Below are positions 1 through 7,175 of a stretch of DNA of 58,606 nucleotides, piece after piece. Position numbers and translations under genes: made by a program. The notes beneath the pieces were generated by a model that saw only the letters and a program-made list of their open reading frames with translations, had not been told where the DNA came from and made no database searches. Source of the DNA: a virus; IMG/VR virus record IMGVR_UViG_3300026528_000001, positions 1-58,606 of that record; one strand, given 5' to 3'. Within the stretch, counting starts at the first letter, position 1. Each line of letters starts with the position of its first letter.

Positions 1-127
1 AGACATCCAGTTCTCTGGCATGCTGTGGCGTGGCGGACCCACCGGTACGGTCAGGCGTGAGCCGAATCCCAAGCTTCTGAGCGGCGCCGCACCCATCGAG
101 CATCCCGAGCAAGGTCCAGGCCTTTTC
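1..127. repeat. Terminal direct repeat, left copy (circle junction)
   Basis: These 127 bases are identical to 58480-58606. The open reading frame that enters at base 2 is in frame with the one leaving at the right end, so joining the ends restores one gene. An exact overlap of 127 is typical of a k-mer-sized overlap at a circular contig junction. A true short packaged terminal repeat is possible but less likely, because the repeat lies in the middle of a coding region. Confidence 0.95.
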
Positions 128-550
128 ATCGGGAGCAAGGTGGATAACAAGTGGAATGCCAAAGAACTCGGCGCCATTGAAGACGCCTTGACGGCGGCCG
201 GGGCACGGTTTAATATTGACCCACAGGCAACATTGCAACAGGTTCTTGCCTTCAAGGAGGAATCTGGGCGCAAGGGCTTGTGGAAAGAGGATCAGAATGG
301 CCAATACTACCTTTCGCAAATTGCCGCCCGTAGTGGACCGGGAGTGGGATCCGGCCTGGCAGGAAGGCTCGTTCGTACATATCGGCCCCTTGTGGAATCC
401 TGGATCCGTGAAGCCTACCGACTATACGCCGGGGGAGCCGCCTCCGGAGCGCCGCAAGCTGCCACGCCCGCCCCGCCTCAAGCCGGACCAGCCGTAACCG
501 GGCCGGCAGCCATACGTCCGCCTCCGCCCTTGCCAAAGGACATACCGTGA
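2..550 (+). CDS. C-terminal part of 816-residue internal virion protein (continues from 56579)
   Basis: This is the last 182 codons of the gene that begins at 56579 and crosses the circle junction. The segment has an alpha-helical stretch (about residues 680-770 of the joined protein, ending near WIREAYRLYAGG) and then a tail rich in Ala and Pro (for example AIRPPPPLPKDIP). Pro/Ala tails are common in phage ejection proteins. The stop codon overlaps the endolysin GTG by four bases. The function of this end is not recognised. Confidence 0.8.
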   Translation, partial: DIQFSGMLWRGGPTGTVRREPNPKLLSGAAPIEHPEQGPGLFIGSKVDNKWNAKELGAIEDALTAAGARFNIDPQATLQQVLAFKEESGRKGLWKEDQNGQYYLSQIAARSGPGVGSGLAGRLVRTYRPLVESWIREAYRLYAGGAASGAPQAATPAPPQAGPAVTGPAAIRPPPPLPKDIP

Positions 551-948
551 GCCGGTCACTCTCTGACTTGTCGGAGAAATTCCGCCCCTTGGCCGTTGAG
601 CTCATCGCACGCGCCACTGAGGCGGGCATCTGCGTTAAGGTGATTGACACACTGCGCACCGAGGCGGAACAGAAGGAAAACCTTAGACGTGGGGTCAGTT
701 GGACAATGCACTCCAAGCACTTGCCCGATGACGACGGGAAGGCGAATGCCATTGACCTTGCCCCGGTGGAATGCCTGTCGCTGAAGGCTTGGGCTCCGTC
801 GCATCCAGACTGGGAGCGGCTTGGTGAAATCGGTGAGTCTTTAGGCCTCACATGGGGAGGCCGCTGGCGGATCCGAGACTGCTGCCATTTCGAGTTAGGA
901 GAGACCGTACCAGTCGTGGCAGAGTCCCGGATCCATACTGCTACTTAG
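547..948 (+). CDS. M15-family peptidase endolysin (VanY/L-alanyl-D-glutamate type)
   Basis: This 133-residue protein should cleave the peptide part of peptidoglycan at lysis. It carries the M15 zinc site: His58 and Asp70 in SKHLPDDDGKANAIDLAP, and His114 in DCCHFE with the likely catalytic Asp111 three residues before it, the same spacing as in phage T5 endolysin. There is no signal peptide, so it needs a holin. The GTG start overlaps the stop of the upstream virion gene (GTGA). Its end overlaps the end of the holin-like gene on the other strand by eight bases, so the two lysis candidates are convergent. Confidence 0.88.
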   Translation: MSRSLSDLSEKFRPLAVELIARATEAGICVKVIDTLRTEAEQKENLRRGVSWTMHSKHLPDDDGKANAIDLAPVECLSLKAWAPSHPDWERLGEIGESLGLTWGGRWRIRDCCHFELGETVPVVAESRIHTAT

Positions 949-1141
949 GATCAGCGACAGTTCCGGCCTTGTCGGCGTCCTTGGCCAGAAGCGCGACAAT
1001 CATGAGGCCAAGCCCGGACACGAATTGCTTGGTGTCGAGCTGCCCGGTGTTGAGCCAGCCATAGAGTGCCTGACCGGCAAATCCGCCTCCAAAGAGGCTC
1101 CCTGCGATAGTGGTCTTGAAACTGCGTAGAAAGTTCTTCAC
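941..1141 (-). CDS. Small membrane protein, holin candidate
   Basis: A 66-residue protein starting with GTG after a GGGAG ribosome binding site. It has two hydrophobic segments, around TTIAGSLFGGGFAGQALYG and VSGLGLMIVALLAK, separated by a short polar loop, and a charged C-terminus. This resembles the small phage proteins often found next to endolysins. A longer frame reaches 1252, but the GTG at 1141 has the only good ribosome binding site. The holin role is inferred from size, membrane topology and the neighbouring endolysin. Confidence 0.62.
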   Translation of the reverse strand: MKNFLRSFKTTIAGSLFGGGFAGQALYGWLNTGQLDTKQFVSGLGLMIVALLAKDADKAGTVADPK

Positions 1142-1333
1142 GTTTTTCTCCCGAGGTTGAATTTGGTTCCCTCGAACAGACGACCGCAGAATGACCCTGA
1201 CTTCGTACCGGCGGTGCGCGGCCCTGTCTGCCGGGCGCATTAGATTTGTCACGGAAATAGTTGTCCTGTTCGAGGGGATTACAGAGGACTCTATCGGAAG
1301 GAGTCGAGCTGCGGATTATGGGACTTTAGTGCC

Positions 1334-1360
1334 ACACAAAGGAACTGCGCCCCTTTGTGT
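1334..1360 (-). terminator. Hairpin just after the leftward operon, terminator candidate
   Basis: ACACAAAGG and CCTTTGTGT form a perfect 9-bp stem with a 9-base loop. It starts three bases after the last stop codon (1363) of the long leftward operon, where a terminator is expected. There is no T-run on either side, so Rho-independent termination is uncertain. The rest of 1142-1362 shows no gene. Confidence 0.4.
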
Positions 1361-1362
1361 CC

Positions 1363-1494
1363 TTAAGCTGCCCTTCTTCTCTCGCTCGTCTCGTGCCACT
1401 CCCGGTGCGCTTGGGTCATTGCGTGCCACACGCTGAGGCCACCCGCCACCAGATCGTCCCGGCGCCTGTGGTAGCCGATGACATCCAGTTTCAC
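1363..1494 (-). CDS. Small protein of unknown function (43 residues)
   Basis: The GTG start overlaps the stop of the upstream gene as GTGA, which supports translation by coupling. The sequence is basic and aromatic, with VIGYHRRRDDL near the start and WHAMTQAHREWHET near the end, and no transmembrane segment. It is the last gene of the leftward operon. Support is the coupling and position only. Confidence 0.42.
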   Translation of the reverse strand: MKLDVIGYHRRRDDLVAGGLSVWHAMTQAHREWHETSERRRAA

Positions 1495-1829
1495 GGGTTC
1501 GCGCCGCTCTCTGGTTCTGGGTCCACGAAAATGATTGTGTTGCAGAGGCGATGTTTGTGCAGGTACACCTCTTTGAACGCCTCGAAGTTCTCGAACACCA
1601 CCAGGGAACTGATCGGGGCGCGCCATCGGAGCACAGTCCTGCCGTCCGGAAACACTACTCCTTCGACGATCCGCCCAGTCCCGGACACGCCGGTCGGGTC
1701 GGCGACTCTGAGGACGTAGAACCTGCGCAGGGGAGACGTGGGTCTAGTGCCCTTGTCGGTGGCGGCATCATGCCTCATGTCCAGCCGTGTGCCAAGCATA
1801 ATAAGCCACATCGGCATGACGCCCGCCAT
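1491..1829 (-). CDS. Conserved phage protein of unknown function (up to 112 residues)
   Basis: The core, from FYVLRVADPTGVSGTG through GVVFPDGRTVLRWR to a segment ending FKEVYLHKH, resembles a small protein common in tailed phages and actinobacteria that has no assigned role. The conserved part starts near residue 36. The listed ATG has no clear ribosome binding site, so the true start may be a later ATG (for example the one encoding MRHDAATDKG). Confidence 0.6.
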   Translation of the reverse strand: MAGVMPMWLIMLGTRLDMRHDAATDKGTRPTSPLRRFYVLRVADPTGVSGTGRIVEGVVFPDGRTVLRWRAPISSLVVFENFEAFKEVYLHKHRLCNTIIFVDPEPESGANP

Positions 1830-1859
1830 ACTTAAGTCTCATAGGGGATAATGCTACTC

Positions 1860-2039
1860 CTAACCGGTGGGAGTGTCACCCACGGCGACCACGGCGTCGC
1901 AGCAAGCGCACCACAGAATCGGTCTTTTGTCAGTAGTAGTGAGGTCTTCCCACAGGGAGAGTTCCCGGCAGAAGGGGCAGCGGTCAGACGGGGTAAGGGG
2001 CAGGCCGTCACCAGTGAGGTAGGTTACTACGGCCGCCAT
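1860..2039 (-). CDS. Zinc-ribbon microprotein (59 residues)
   Basis: The reading frame encodes two cysteine pairs, CPFC and CACC, about 22 residues apart, as expected for a small zinc ribbon. It begins with MAAVVTYLTG and overlaps the end of the upstream membrane-protein gene by 13 bases. The gene fills a gap that would otherwise be empty. Function is unknown; such ribbons often mediate protein or nucleic acid binding. Confidence 0.6.
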   Translation of the reverse strand: MAAVVTYLTGDGLPLTPSDRCPFCRELSLWEDLTTTDKRPILWCACCDAVVAVGDTPTG

Positions 2040-2183
2040 TTTCTCACGAGAGCTTCCATCCGTTCCTTGCGTTGCGCTTCGAGTTTCTCATTATCCTTAC
2101 GGTAGGATAACCAGGCGGACCAGACCACAAACCAGATAGTCAAGAATAGCGGTCACGGTGATATTCAGCCAGGACTCGTTCAT
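2027..2183 (-). pseudogene. Small membrane protein gene with an apparent +1 frameshift
   Basis: The ATG at 2183 overlaps the stop of the glycosyltransferase gene (ATGA). In frame it encodes MNESWLNITVTAI and then stops early (28 residues). If one base is skipped after the ATT codon, reading continues through LTIWFVVWSAWLSYR and a charged helix ending VRKWRP, giving 51 residues with one membrane segment and a basic, coiled-coil-like tail. This matches the design of the small membrane proteins at 4543-4719 and 6117-6356. It is either a sequencing or assembly error, a real mutation, or programmed frameshifting. A TTG start for the second half is also possible. Confidence 0.55.
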
Positions 2184-2932
2184 GGCTTGCCAGTCACCTG
2201 CGATGGTAGCGCGAAGGTTTGTTTGAAGTACTCATCGTAGGCTGGATCTTCCGATGTGAATCCCCATTCGGCTTTGAAGCGCGCCTTGTTTCTGTCTGCC
2301 TGCTCTCGGATCTTCTCAGCTTCAGCCTCACTCACCTCGGCGAGTGTCCCAGACCCGATGTGGTAGTAGGGTACAGAGAGTGACACCGCCTCGATCCCCA
2401 GTCTGTGCAAGCGGCAGTGATAGCTGTTATCTTCGTAGAATGCAATGAGATAGCCTTCGTCGAATGGTCCGGCCTTCTTCCACACCCAGTCACGAATGAG
2501 GAAGCAGGAGAAGTCTGGGTGGGGTCGCCACGACGCCGGGTTCACACTCTCCATCTGCTGTCTATCCTTGACTCCCACCGCAGTCACGAATCCCCTCCCG
2601 TCAGCCAGTAGGTGGCGGTAAGTGTCTGGCCGCAGTTCCACATCATTATTCACCACTAGGGCATGGGAGCATCTGAACTTACCCAGCACCAGAGAGAGTG
2701 CGCGGTTCCACGCCCCAGCCACGGAGTCGTGTCGGTCCCACAGGATGGTCACGTTTCCATCAGGGTATTTGGCCCTGGCCCATTGGCTGAACCCGTCCGT
2801 GCTCTCGCGGTCCGGAATCATGACTTTGACCGGGATGTCCTGCTCGAGGAAGGAGGCGAGCGCGCGCCGGGTATTGTCAAGGCCGGCACGGTGAAGGCAG
2901 ATGATCCAGTTGTCGGAGGAAAGTTGGCTCAT
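2180..2932 (-). CDS. Glycosyltransferase family 2 protein
   Basis: A 250-residue GT-A-fold enzyme expected to transfer a nucleotide-activated sugar. It opens with WIICLHRAGLDNTRRALASF, has the donor-binding segment ending VNNDVELRP (the acidic metal-binding motif), and the acceptor-side motif FYEDNSYHCRLHRLG. The start codon overlaps the upstream stop as TAATG. It lies between a small membrane protein and a GNAT-like protein in a cluster with two more glycosyltransferases. The acceptor could be host surface polysaccharide, phage DNA or a virion protein; the sequence does not decide. Confidence 0.85.
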   Translation of the reverse strand: MSQLSSDNWIICLHRAGLDNTRRALASFLEQDIPVKVMIPDRESTDGFSQWARAKYPDGNVTILWDRHDSVAGAWNRALSLVLGKFRCSHALVVNNDVELRPDTYRHLLADGRGFVTAVGVKDRQQMESVNPASWRPHPDFSCFLIRDWVWKKAGPFDEGYLIAFYEDNSYHCRLHRLGIEAVSLSVPYYHIGSGTLAEVSEAEAEKIREQADRNKARFKAEWGFTSEDPAYDEYFKQTFALPSQVTGKP

Positions 2933-3516
2933 TACTGGAAGTCTTCACACTGGCAGAAGAAGCACGCGAAACTGAGCCAGTGCTGCCCATGATCTGATAA
3001 TGTGTGACCGCATCTGCATTTTGGATTGAGAGGACCAGACACATATCCTCTTTCTTCCAGTAGTTTATTGGTGACGGCCTTATCCAGTATGATCTTCCCG
3101 CTTTTCGAGACGCCTATTCGCCTCCATCCGGCCTTGAGGAAGCAGCAGCCCGGATTCTGGCTCTTGATGCGGTGCGGGTCCACATAGGTGAAGAACCGTG
3201 TGAATACCGGCTGAAAGCCCCACTTCCTGACAGCAAGTTTCTCTGCCTCAAGGATAATTTTGGAACTCAGCCGGTTCGATTCATTTCGAAACAGCGTGCA
3301 ATGGTAGCCACCTATCAGCCCGTCCCGACGATATTGCTGGTGCATCCAGACGAAGAGGACTGTGCCAGCAGTGTTGCGTAACACTAGTTTTCTTCCGTTT
3401 GGGCAGAACTGTCTGGCTCCTGGCGTTTGGCGGGAATAGTGCCGATCGGCGAGGACCGACATCTCACCGTCAAAGTGAGTGGTTGGAACCAGACCGTCAG
3501 TGAAGGGAAGCATCAT
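2932..3516 (-). CDS. GNAT-like protein, possibly Mom-type, with C-terminal zinc motif
   Basis: This 194-residue protein contains LADRHYSRQTPG, YHCTLFRNESNRLSS, FFTYVDPHRIKSQNPG and FLKAGWRRIG. The pattern recalls phage GNAT-fold proteins related to Mu Mom, which modify adenine in phage DNA against restriction. That link is an inference from the HYS and GW motifs and the layout. The C-terminus (about residues 165-194) holds CRCGHTLSDH and CFFCQCEDF, a likely zinc site. It is coupled to glycosyltransferase genes on both sides (ATGA upstream, TAATG downstream). Confidence 0.55.
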   Translation of the reverse strand: MMLPFTDGLVPTTHFDGEMSVLADRHYSRQTPGARQFCPNGRKLVLRNTAGTVLFVWMHQQYRRDGLIGGYHCTLFRNESNRLSSKIILEAEKLAVRKWGFQPVFTRFFTYVDPHRIKSQNPGCCFLKAGWRRIGVSKSGKIILDKAVTNKLLEERGYVSGPLNPKCRCGHTLSDHGQHWLSFACFFCQCEDFQ

Positions 3517-4277
3517 ACTCTTATGGGCAGTACGTCCCTGAACTCGTCATAGATCAGCCGTGATCCACGCCTGTGAACCTCCAGATCGTCCTGATACCCG
3601 AGCGACAGCAGCAGCGCCTGATACTCAGGTGTGGTCGAGGTCCTACCACCGAGGTGGCGGCAGGGAACTGGAACGGCCATGACCTTCCATCCAAGCCGTC
3701 GCATAAAACAACATGCCGCTAAATCGTAATGGTGGAACACGATGCCGAGGTCGATTATCTTCTGCCAGCCTCCCATCTCTTCATATGCCTCACGCCTGAA
3801 GGCCAAAGCGAATCCATCGAGGACTGCCACTTCTCTGGGCTTGTCGAGGTATTCTCCGTGGGTCTTCCAGTCCTCCTGAGCCGAGGCGTAGTTCTCACGC
3901 GCTAGGTTCAATGGGTTGTATGAGACTTTGTACAGATCCTTGTGCCCCAACCCGGTGGCGCCGCCCCAGCCAACCAGACCCACCTTGGGGTCATCGAATA
4001 CGCTAAGTGTGGCCACATCCCAGAAGCGGTTCTTGTCCTCAGCCAGTTCCACGTCATCGTGTAGAAACATCACTATGGATGATGGCCGGTCAGGGATCTC
4101 TTTCAACCCAGCCAGGAGCATGGGCAGGAGCAGTCTCTCTCCTGGAGGTGCATCTGGTTTCACCAGGACGACATAAGGGAAGACATTCTTTGGTGAGGCG
4201 GCATGGGTGGAGAGACTGTCTATCAGTCGTTCGGCACGTTCCTGATTCCAACTCGGGATAATTATATCGATGCTCAC
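3513..4277 (-). CDS. Glycosyltransferase family 2 protein
   Basis: A 254-residue GT-A enzyme. The N-terminus VSIDIIIPSWNQERA is the nucleotide-sugar binding strand, MFLHDDVELAED carries the metal-binding acidic pair, and VLDGFALAFRREAYEEMGG is the usual acceptor-side region. The GTG at 4277 is chosen because it overlaps the upstream stop as GTGA; an upstream ATG would add seven residues. It is related in plan to the gene at 2180-2932. The target sugar acceptor is unknown. Confidence 0.85.
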   Translation of the reverse strand: MSIDIIIPSWNQERAERLIDSLSTHAASPKNVFPYVVLVKPDAPPGERLLLPMLLAGLKEIPDRPSSIVMFLHDDVELAEDKNRFWDVATLSVFDDPKVGLVGWGGATGLGHKDLYKVSYNPLNLARENYASAQEDWKTHGEYLDKPREVAVLDGFALAFRREAYEEMGGWQKIIDLGIVFHHYDLAACCFMRRLGWKVMAVPVPCRHLGGRTSTTPEYQALLLSLGYQDDLEVHRRGSRLIYDEFRDVLPIRV

Positions 4278-4546
4278 TGTGTATGCTTCTGTAGCCAAGT
4301 TTGTGCTTCCAAGGCCAGTTCTATGGTCCCTTTCGTCACCACGACCATGTAGGAGTTGAATTCGTCTGCGCCGATGTGCGGCTTGAGTTTGACGATGGCA
4401 TCCGCCATCTGCCGGAAAAGCTCCGCGGCAGCGAATTCGTGGAGGCTCTTCTTTCCTGACTTTTGGTAACGATTCAGGAATACCTGCACCGCCTTGTCAC
4501 GGTCGGAATTGTGGTCATCCTCAGCCCCACAGTGCTTGCAGGTCAC
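4274..4546 (-). CDS. Small protein of unknown function (90 residues)
   Basis: It starts with GTG at a GTGA overlap with the upstream membrane-protein gene. The N-terminus has a single CKHC pair, followed by a mostly helical sequence (FLNRYQKSGKKSLHEFAAA, LALEAQTWLQKH). No transmembrane segment is seen. It sits directly before a glycosyltransferase. A longer frame upstream exists but overlaps the better-supported gene at 4543-4719. Confidence 0.58.
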   Translation of the reverse strand: MTCKHCGAEDDHNSDRDKAVQVFLNRYQKSGKKSLHEFAAAELFRQMADAIVKLKPHIGADEFNSYMVVVTKGTIELALEAQTWLQKHTQ

Positions 4547-4719
4547 TTCGGGTTCCTCCCGTGAATGTCCTCCTCGAGCAGGGTGAGCCTCCGGTCCAAG
4601 CGCTCCTCCACATTCGAGAGGCGTATTTCTAGCGCGTCTAGTGAGGCACGCAAGGCCATGGCGAAGAGCCACAGGGCAACCACGCCGGTTATGACTGCGG
4701 TGAAGGCCCAGAAGTACAT
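4543..4719 (-). CDS. Single-pass membrane protein with coiled coil (58 residues)
   Basis: MYFWAFTAVITGVVALWLFA is a membrane segment at the extreme N-terminus. It is followed by a charged heptad-like helix (LDALEIRLSNVEERLDRRL). The layout resembles small phage membrane-anchored coiled-coil proteins. The ATG lies two bases after the stop of the gene at 4722, and the stop overlaps the next GTG. Function is unknown; a holin or membrane-adaptor role for the glycosyltransferases is possible. Confidence 0.6.
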   Translation of the reverse strand: MYFWAFTAVITGVVALWLFAMALRASLDALEIRLSNVEERLDRRLTLLEEDIHGRNPK

Positions 4720-4721
4720 GG

Positions 4722-4967
4722 TTAGTTTTGTCCTTCGGTCAAGTCGATGACTTGGACGTCTCCGAGCGCCTCACTCACCGCCTTGGCGAACCTTTGCGCG
4801 GCTGCGGCGTTCATACCCGGGTAGGTGATGACGTTCACTTTTCCATTCTTGGCGAGGTAGACTGCGCAGAGTATAACCTTGGCTCCAAGCTTCTCCCGCA
4901 ACGCTTCCATGAGTCGGCCGACATCCTGTTCACCCTTCCGTTTGACGGTCACATTTTCTGATGTCAT
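4722..4967 (-). CDS. Small protein of unknown function (81 residues)
   Basis: Starting at MTSENVTVKRKGEQD, the protein alternates helices and strands: a helix (VGRLMEALREKLG), a strand (KVILCAVYLAKNG), then KVNVITYPGMNAAAAQRF. It looks like a small alpha/beta domain. The upstream ATG at 5000 would overlap the glycosyltransferase gene more deeply and is less likely. It lies four bases after that gene's stop. Confidence 0.62.
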   Translation of the reverse strand: MTSENVTVKRKGEQDVGRLMEALREKLGAKVILCAVYLAKNGKVNVITYPGMNAAAAQRFAKAVSEALGDVQVIDLTEGQN

Positions 4968-4971
4968 TGGA

Positions 4972-6120
4972 TTATCTCTGGAACCATTTCTTCCACACAC
5001 CTGGCCACAGGGCGGTGTGCCAGTCCAAGTGCGAGACCATCTCGCGGGTTTGATGCTCGCATTCGCATCGGAAGAAGTTCTCTATCCAGTCCACCCAGGT
5101 CGCGGGGTTATAGACTGGTCTGAGGCAGTTGTAGGGCGTTTCCAGGCGCCACGCCACGGGCGCTACCTTCCACTCCTGATTCGGGACCAGTTCCGCCCCG
5201 CCCCCGTAATCTCCGACAATGCAGGGGACGCCGCAGGCCAAAGACTCAACTATGGGGTAACCAAACCCTTCTCCAAGACTAGGCAGCACGGTGAGGTCGC
5301 ACGCGGAATAGGCGTAGGAGAGCTCCTCATCGGTCATGTACTGGGTGACAGTGACCCTGCTGTTGAGTCCCAGGTCCTGTATGAGCGCGGGGATGGACCA
5401 TGCTCTTATGAGTAAATCCGTGTGGCACCAGAAGTGCCACTTTGGATCCCGTTTGGCCAAGACTGAAAAGGTAGTCATGGCCAAGCCCCAGTCTTTTCTC
5501 TCCTGGTTGGTCATGACACAGCCCACCAGTCTCTTATTCTTCCCTATTCCCAGACTCATGCGGCCAGCCACCTTGTCCCGGGGCTGCCATGTTTCCAGTT
5601 TGATTCCGTGGGGTATCCAGTCATCCTCCACCCCCAGTGTCTTTTGGGCAGCGTCTCTCCCGAACTGGGTATAGAAGAGTCTGCGGTCGTAGCCCTGGAG
5701 TACGGCGGTGAGCTCATGAGACAGCCTGCCTCCCGGTCCCAGAGCGTCGATGGGGAAGTAGCCCCATCGTTTGAACTGACCGCTGGTCAGGAATTGTTTG
5801 AGGTTCTCATCGGTCACAAACTCGGGCCTGGCGAACCACAGGAGGCGGGAGGGGTCCCAGATGGTCATGACTATGCCCTTCTCGTCTCCGGCGAAGTCGT
5901 GCCACACCGATTCCAATACTCCCTCCCCCCACTGGGCAGACTCGGGGAACCCGTACTGTTGGAAGGGAAACTGGCGTGACCCCACTCCCCCTCTGCCGAG
6001 ATAGCCCACGCGGTACTCCGGCATCGAGGACACCAAGGTAGCCAGATCCCTGCCGATGCGGGACAGTCCTCCCGGCAATTCGGGGGCATCACTCAGAAAG
6101 AGGATAGGTGTAGGCCTCAC
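4972..6120 (-). CDS. Glycosyltransferase family 4 (GT-B fold)
   Basis: This 382-residue enzyme starts at VRPTPILFLSDAPELPGG, where GTG overlaps the upstream stop. The N-terminal domain has the glycine-rich loop of GT-B enzymes. The C-terminal domain has the EX7E sugar-nucleotide motif in EGFGYPIVESLACGVP, near residue 300, followed by GDYGGGAELV. It is expected to be a retaining glycosyltransferase. It differs in fold from its two GT2 neighbours, so the cluster could build a short oligosaccharide or decorate one acceptor in steps. Confidence 0.85.
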   Translation of the reverse strand: MRPTPILFLSDAPELPGGLSRIGRDLATLVSSMPEYRVGYLGRGGVGSRQFPFQQYGFPESAQWGEGVLESVWHDFAGDEKGIVMTIWDPSRLLWFARPEFVTDENLKQFLTSGQFKRWGYFPIDALGPGGRLSHELTAVLQGYDRRLFYTQFGRDAAQKTLGVEDDWIPHGIKLETWQPRDKVAGRMSLGIGKNKRLVGCVMTNQERKDWGLAMTTFSVLAKRDPKWHFWCHTDLLIRAWSIPALIQDLGLNSRVTVTQYMTDEELSYAYSACDLTVLPSLGEGFGYPIVESLACGVPCIVGDYGGGAELVPNQEWKVAPVAWRLETPYNCLRPVYNPATWVDWIENFFRCECEHQTREMVSHLDWHTALWPGVWKKWFQR

Positions 6121-6356
6121 TTCCTGTGCTCTGCCTCCAGGGCGGCCTGCATCTTTTTGACCTCGTCGATACGAGCTTGAATCACAGCCTTGTCGATCTT
6201 GATGGTTATGGTTCCTATGCTTCCGACAAGTCCCAATGTGAACAACACAAGAACCAAGCGTTTCTTTAGCGTCAAGCTGTTTTCGGTGGCAATTGTGCCG
6301 ATGGAGAAGGAAAACAGTACGATGAAAAGGATATTCAACCACAGGTCGAAGGTCAT
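6117..6356 (-). CDS. Two-pass membrane protein (79 residues)
   Basis: Two hydrophobic segments are visible, WLNILFIVLFSFSIGTIA and LVLVLFTLGLVGSIGTITI. They are joined by a short basic loop, and a charged helix follows (VKKMQAALEAEHRK). It is coupled by ATGA to the upstream gene and by GTGA to the GT4 gene. It could anchor the glycosyltransferase or act at lysis; neither is shown. Confidence 0.65.
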   Translation of the reverse strand: MTFDLWLNILFIVLFSFSIGTIATENSLTLKKRLVLVLFTLGLVGSIGTITIKIDKAVIQARIDEVKKMQAALEAEHRK

Positions 6357-6529
6357 TGCGGTTTGTGTTCCGGTTCTACCATGTGTCTGACGAAATCCAT
6401 GAAGTTGAGCAGCACCATTGGCTCGAGGTAAATCGTGTTTGTGATCGAGATACCGTCCTCTGTGGTGAGAATGATGGTACCGACGGGATCCACCTCGGCA
6501 TAAACGCCGTCACCCAGATAGGTTTTCAT
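6353..6529 (-). CDS. Conserved small phage protein (58 residues)
   Basis: MKTYLGDGVYAEVDPVGT and ITNTIYLEPMVLLNFMDFV match a pattern widely seen in small phage proteins of unknown role, with an N-terminal beta region and a C-terminal helix. ATGA overlaps are present at both ends. It is too short for many gene callers but the family resemblance is good. Confidence 0.7.
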   Translation of the reverse strand: MKTYLGDGVYAEVDPVGTIILTTEDGISITNTIYLEPMVLLNFMDFVRHMVEPEHKPQ

Positions 6530-7065
6530 TTCACCCGTCTCACCATGGGTGTGGTATACGGTCTCCCCGGCTCATGCGCCGCCGCGATGGTGTCCGCCGG
6601 CACACCGAGTTCCAACAGCCTCTCCGGGTTCAGCCGCCCCGGCGTTGTCCTGTCAGCGAGCGTGACCAGCCACTCCCCGCTCCTCACACTCTTGACTTGG
6701 GCGACGTCCATCCACGCCCCGATCTGGCCATTGAGCGTCTCGACTAGTTCCTCGAGTGCCTTCTTGTGCTCCACCGCTTCCTGCCGCTGCCTGATAAGCT
6801 CGTCAAACGCGGCCTGGCTCTCCTCACTCTCACTAATCTCTGGCTTCAGTTCCCTCATTTCTCCCCCTTTCCATGTGTGAATTTTCCCATCCGGCACCAC
6901 CAACGGAACCTCACTGTCCTTCAGCACAAGCATGCTCACCAATACTGAGGTCGCGGTCCCATCCACTCGATTGTGCCTCTGGCTCAATGCGCACCCCACG
7001 TGACCCACATACTCAAAGGCAGAATCTTCCACATTCGTAACACCTCGCGCATCAGCAGAGATCAT
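6526..7065 (-). CDS. Coiled-coil protein of unknown function (179 or 110 residues)
   Basis: The C-terminal two thirds starts at MRELKPEISESEES, continues with a long charged coiled coil (DELIRQRQEAVEHKKALEE), and then a small beta-rich domain. Two starts are plausible. ATG 7065 has GGAGG seven bases upstream and gives 179 residues. ATG 6858 follows a GGGGGAG run and gives 110 residues. The longer form adds a globular N-terminus with no recognised domain. Both forms end in an ATGA overlap with the next gene. Confidence 0.6.
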   Translation of the reverse strand: MISADARGVTNVEDSAFEYVGHVGCALSQRHNRVDGTATSVLVSMLVLKDSEVPLVVPDGKIHTWKGGEMRELKPEISESEESQAAFDELIRQRQEAVEHKKALEELVETLNGQIGAWMDVAQVKSVRSGEWLVTLADRTTPGRLNPERLLELGVPADTIAAAHEPGRPYTTPMVRRVK

Positions 7066-7089
7066 TGCTCATCCTCCAGAGTCGTTGGT

Positions 7090-7170
7090 AGAGGCCTCAC
7101 CAGGGGTGGAGCCATCCCGACTTCAGCGGAGCGAAGCGGAGCCGAATGAAGCCGGGATGGCGAGGAGGGG
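7090..7170 (+). repeat. Palindromic element, copy A (intergenic)
   Basis: Left arm AGAGGCCTCACCAGGGGTGG and right arm GCGAGGAGGGG flank a variable palindrome. Here the stem is GCCATCCCG with CGGGATGGC, extended inside by CTTCA with TGAAG. The arms match copies B, C and D (12581, 23524, 23844), while the stem sequence differs in each. This copy lies between the stop at 7176 and the ribosome binding site near 7075. It is oriented like the others, opposite to the surrounding genes. Confidence 0.85.
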
Positions 7171-7175
7171 AACGG

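Noticed and set aside
1-127. Packaged short direct terminal repeats like those of T7
   Set aside because: The repeat lies in the middle of an open reading frame and has exactly the length of a common assembly k-mer, so an assembly overlap is more likely.
252-851. 199-codon minus-strand frame opposite the endolysin
   Set aside because: The plus-strand endolysin has intact catalytic motifs; the antisense frame is a shadow.
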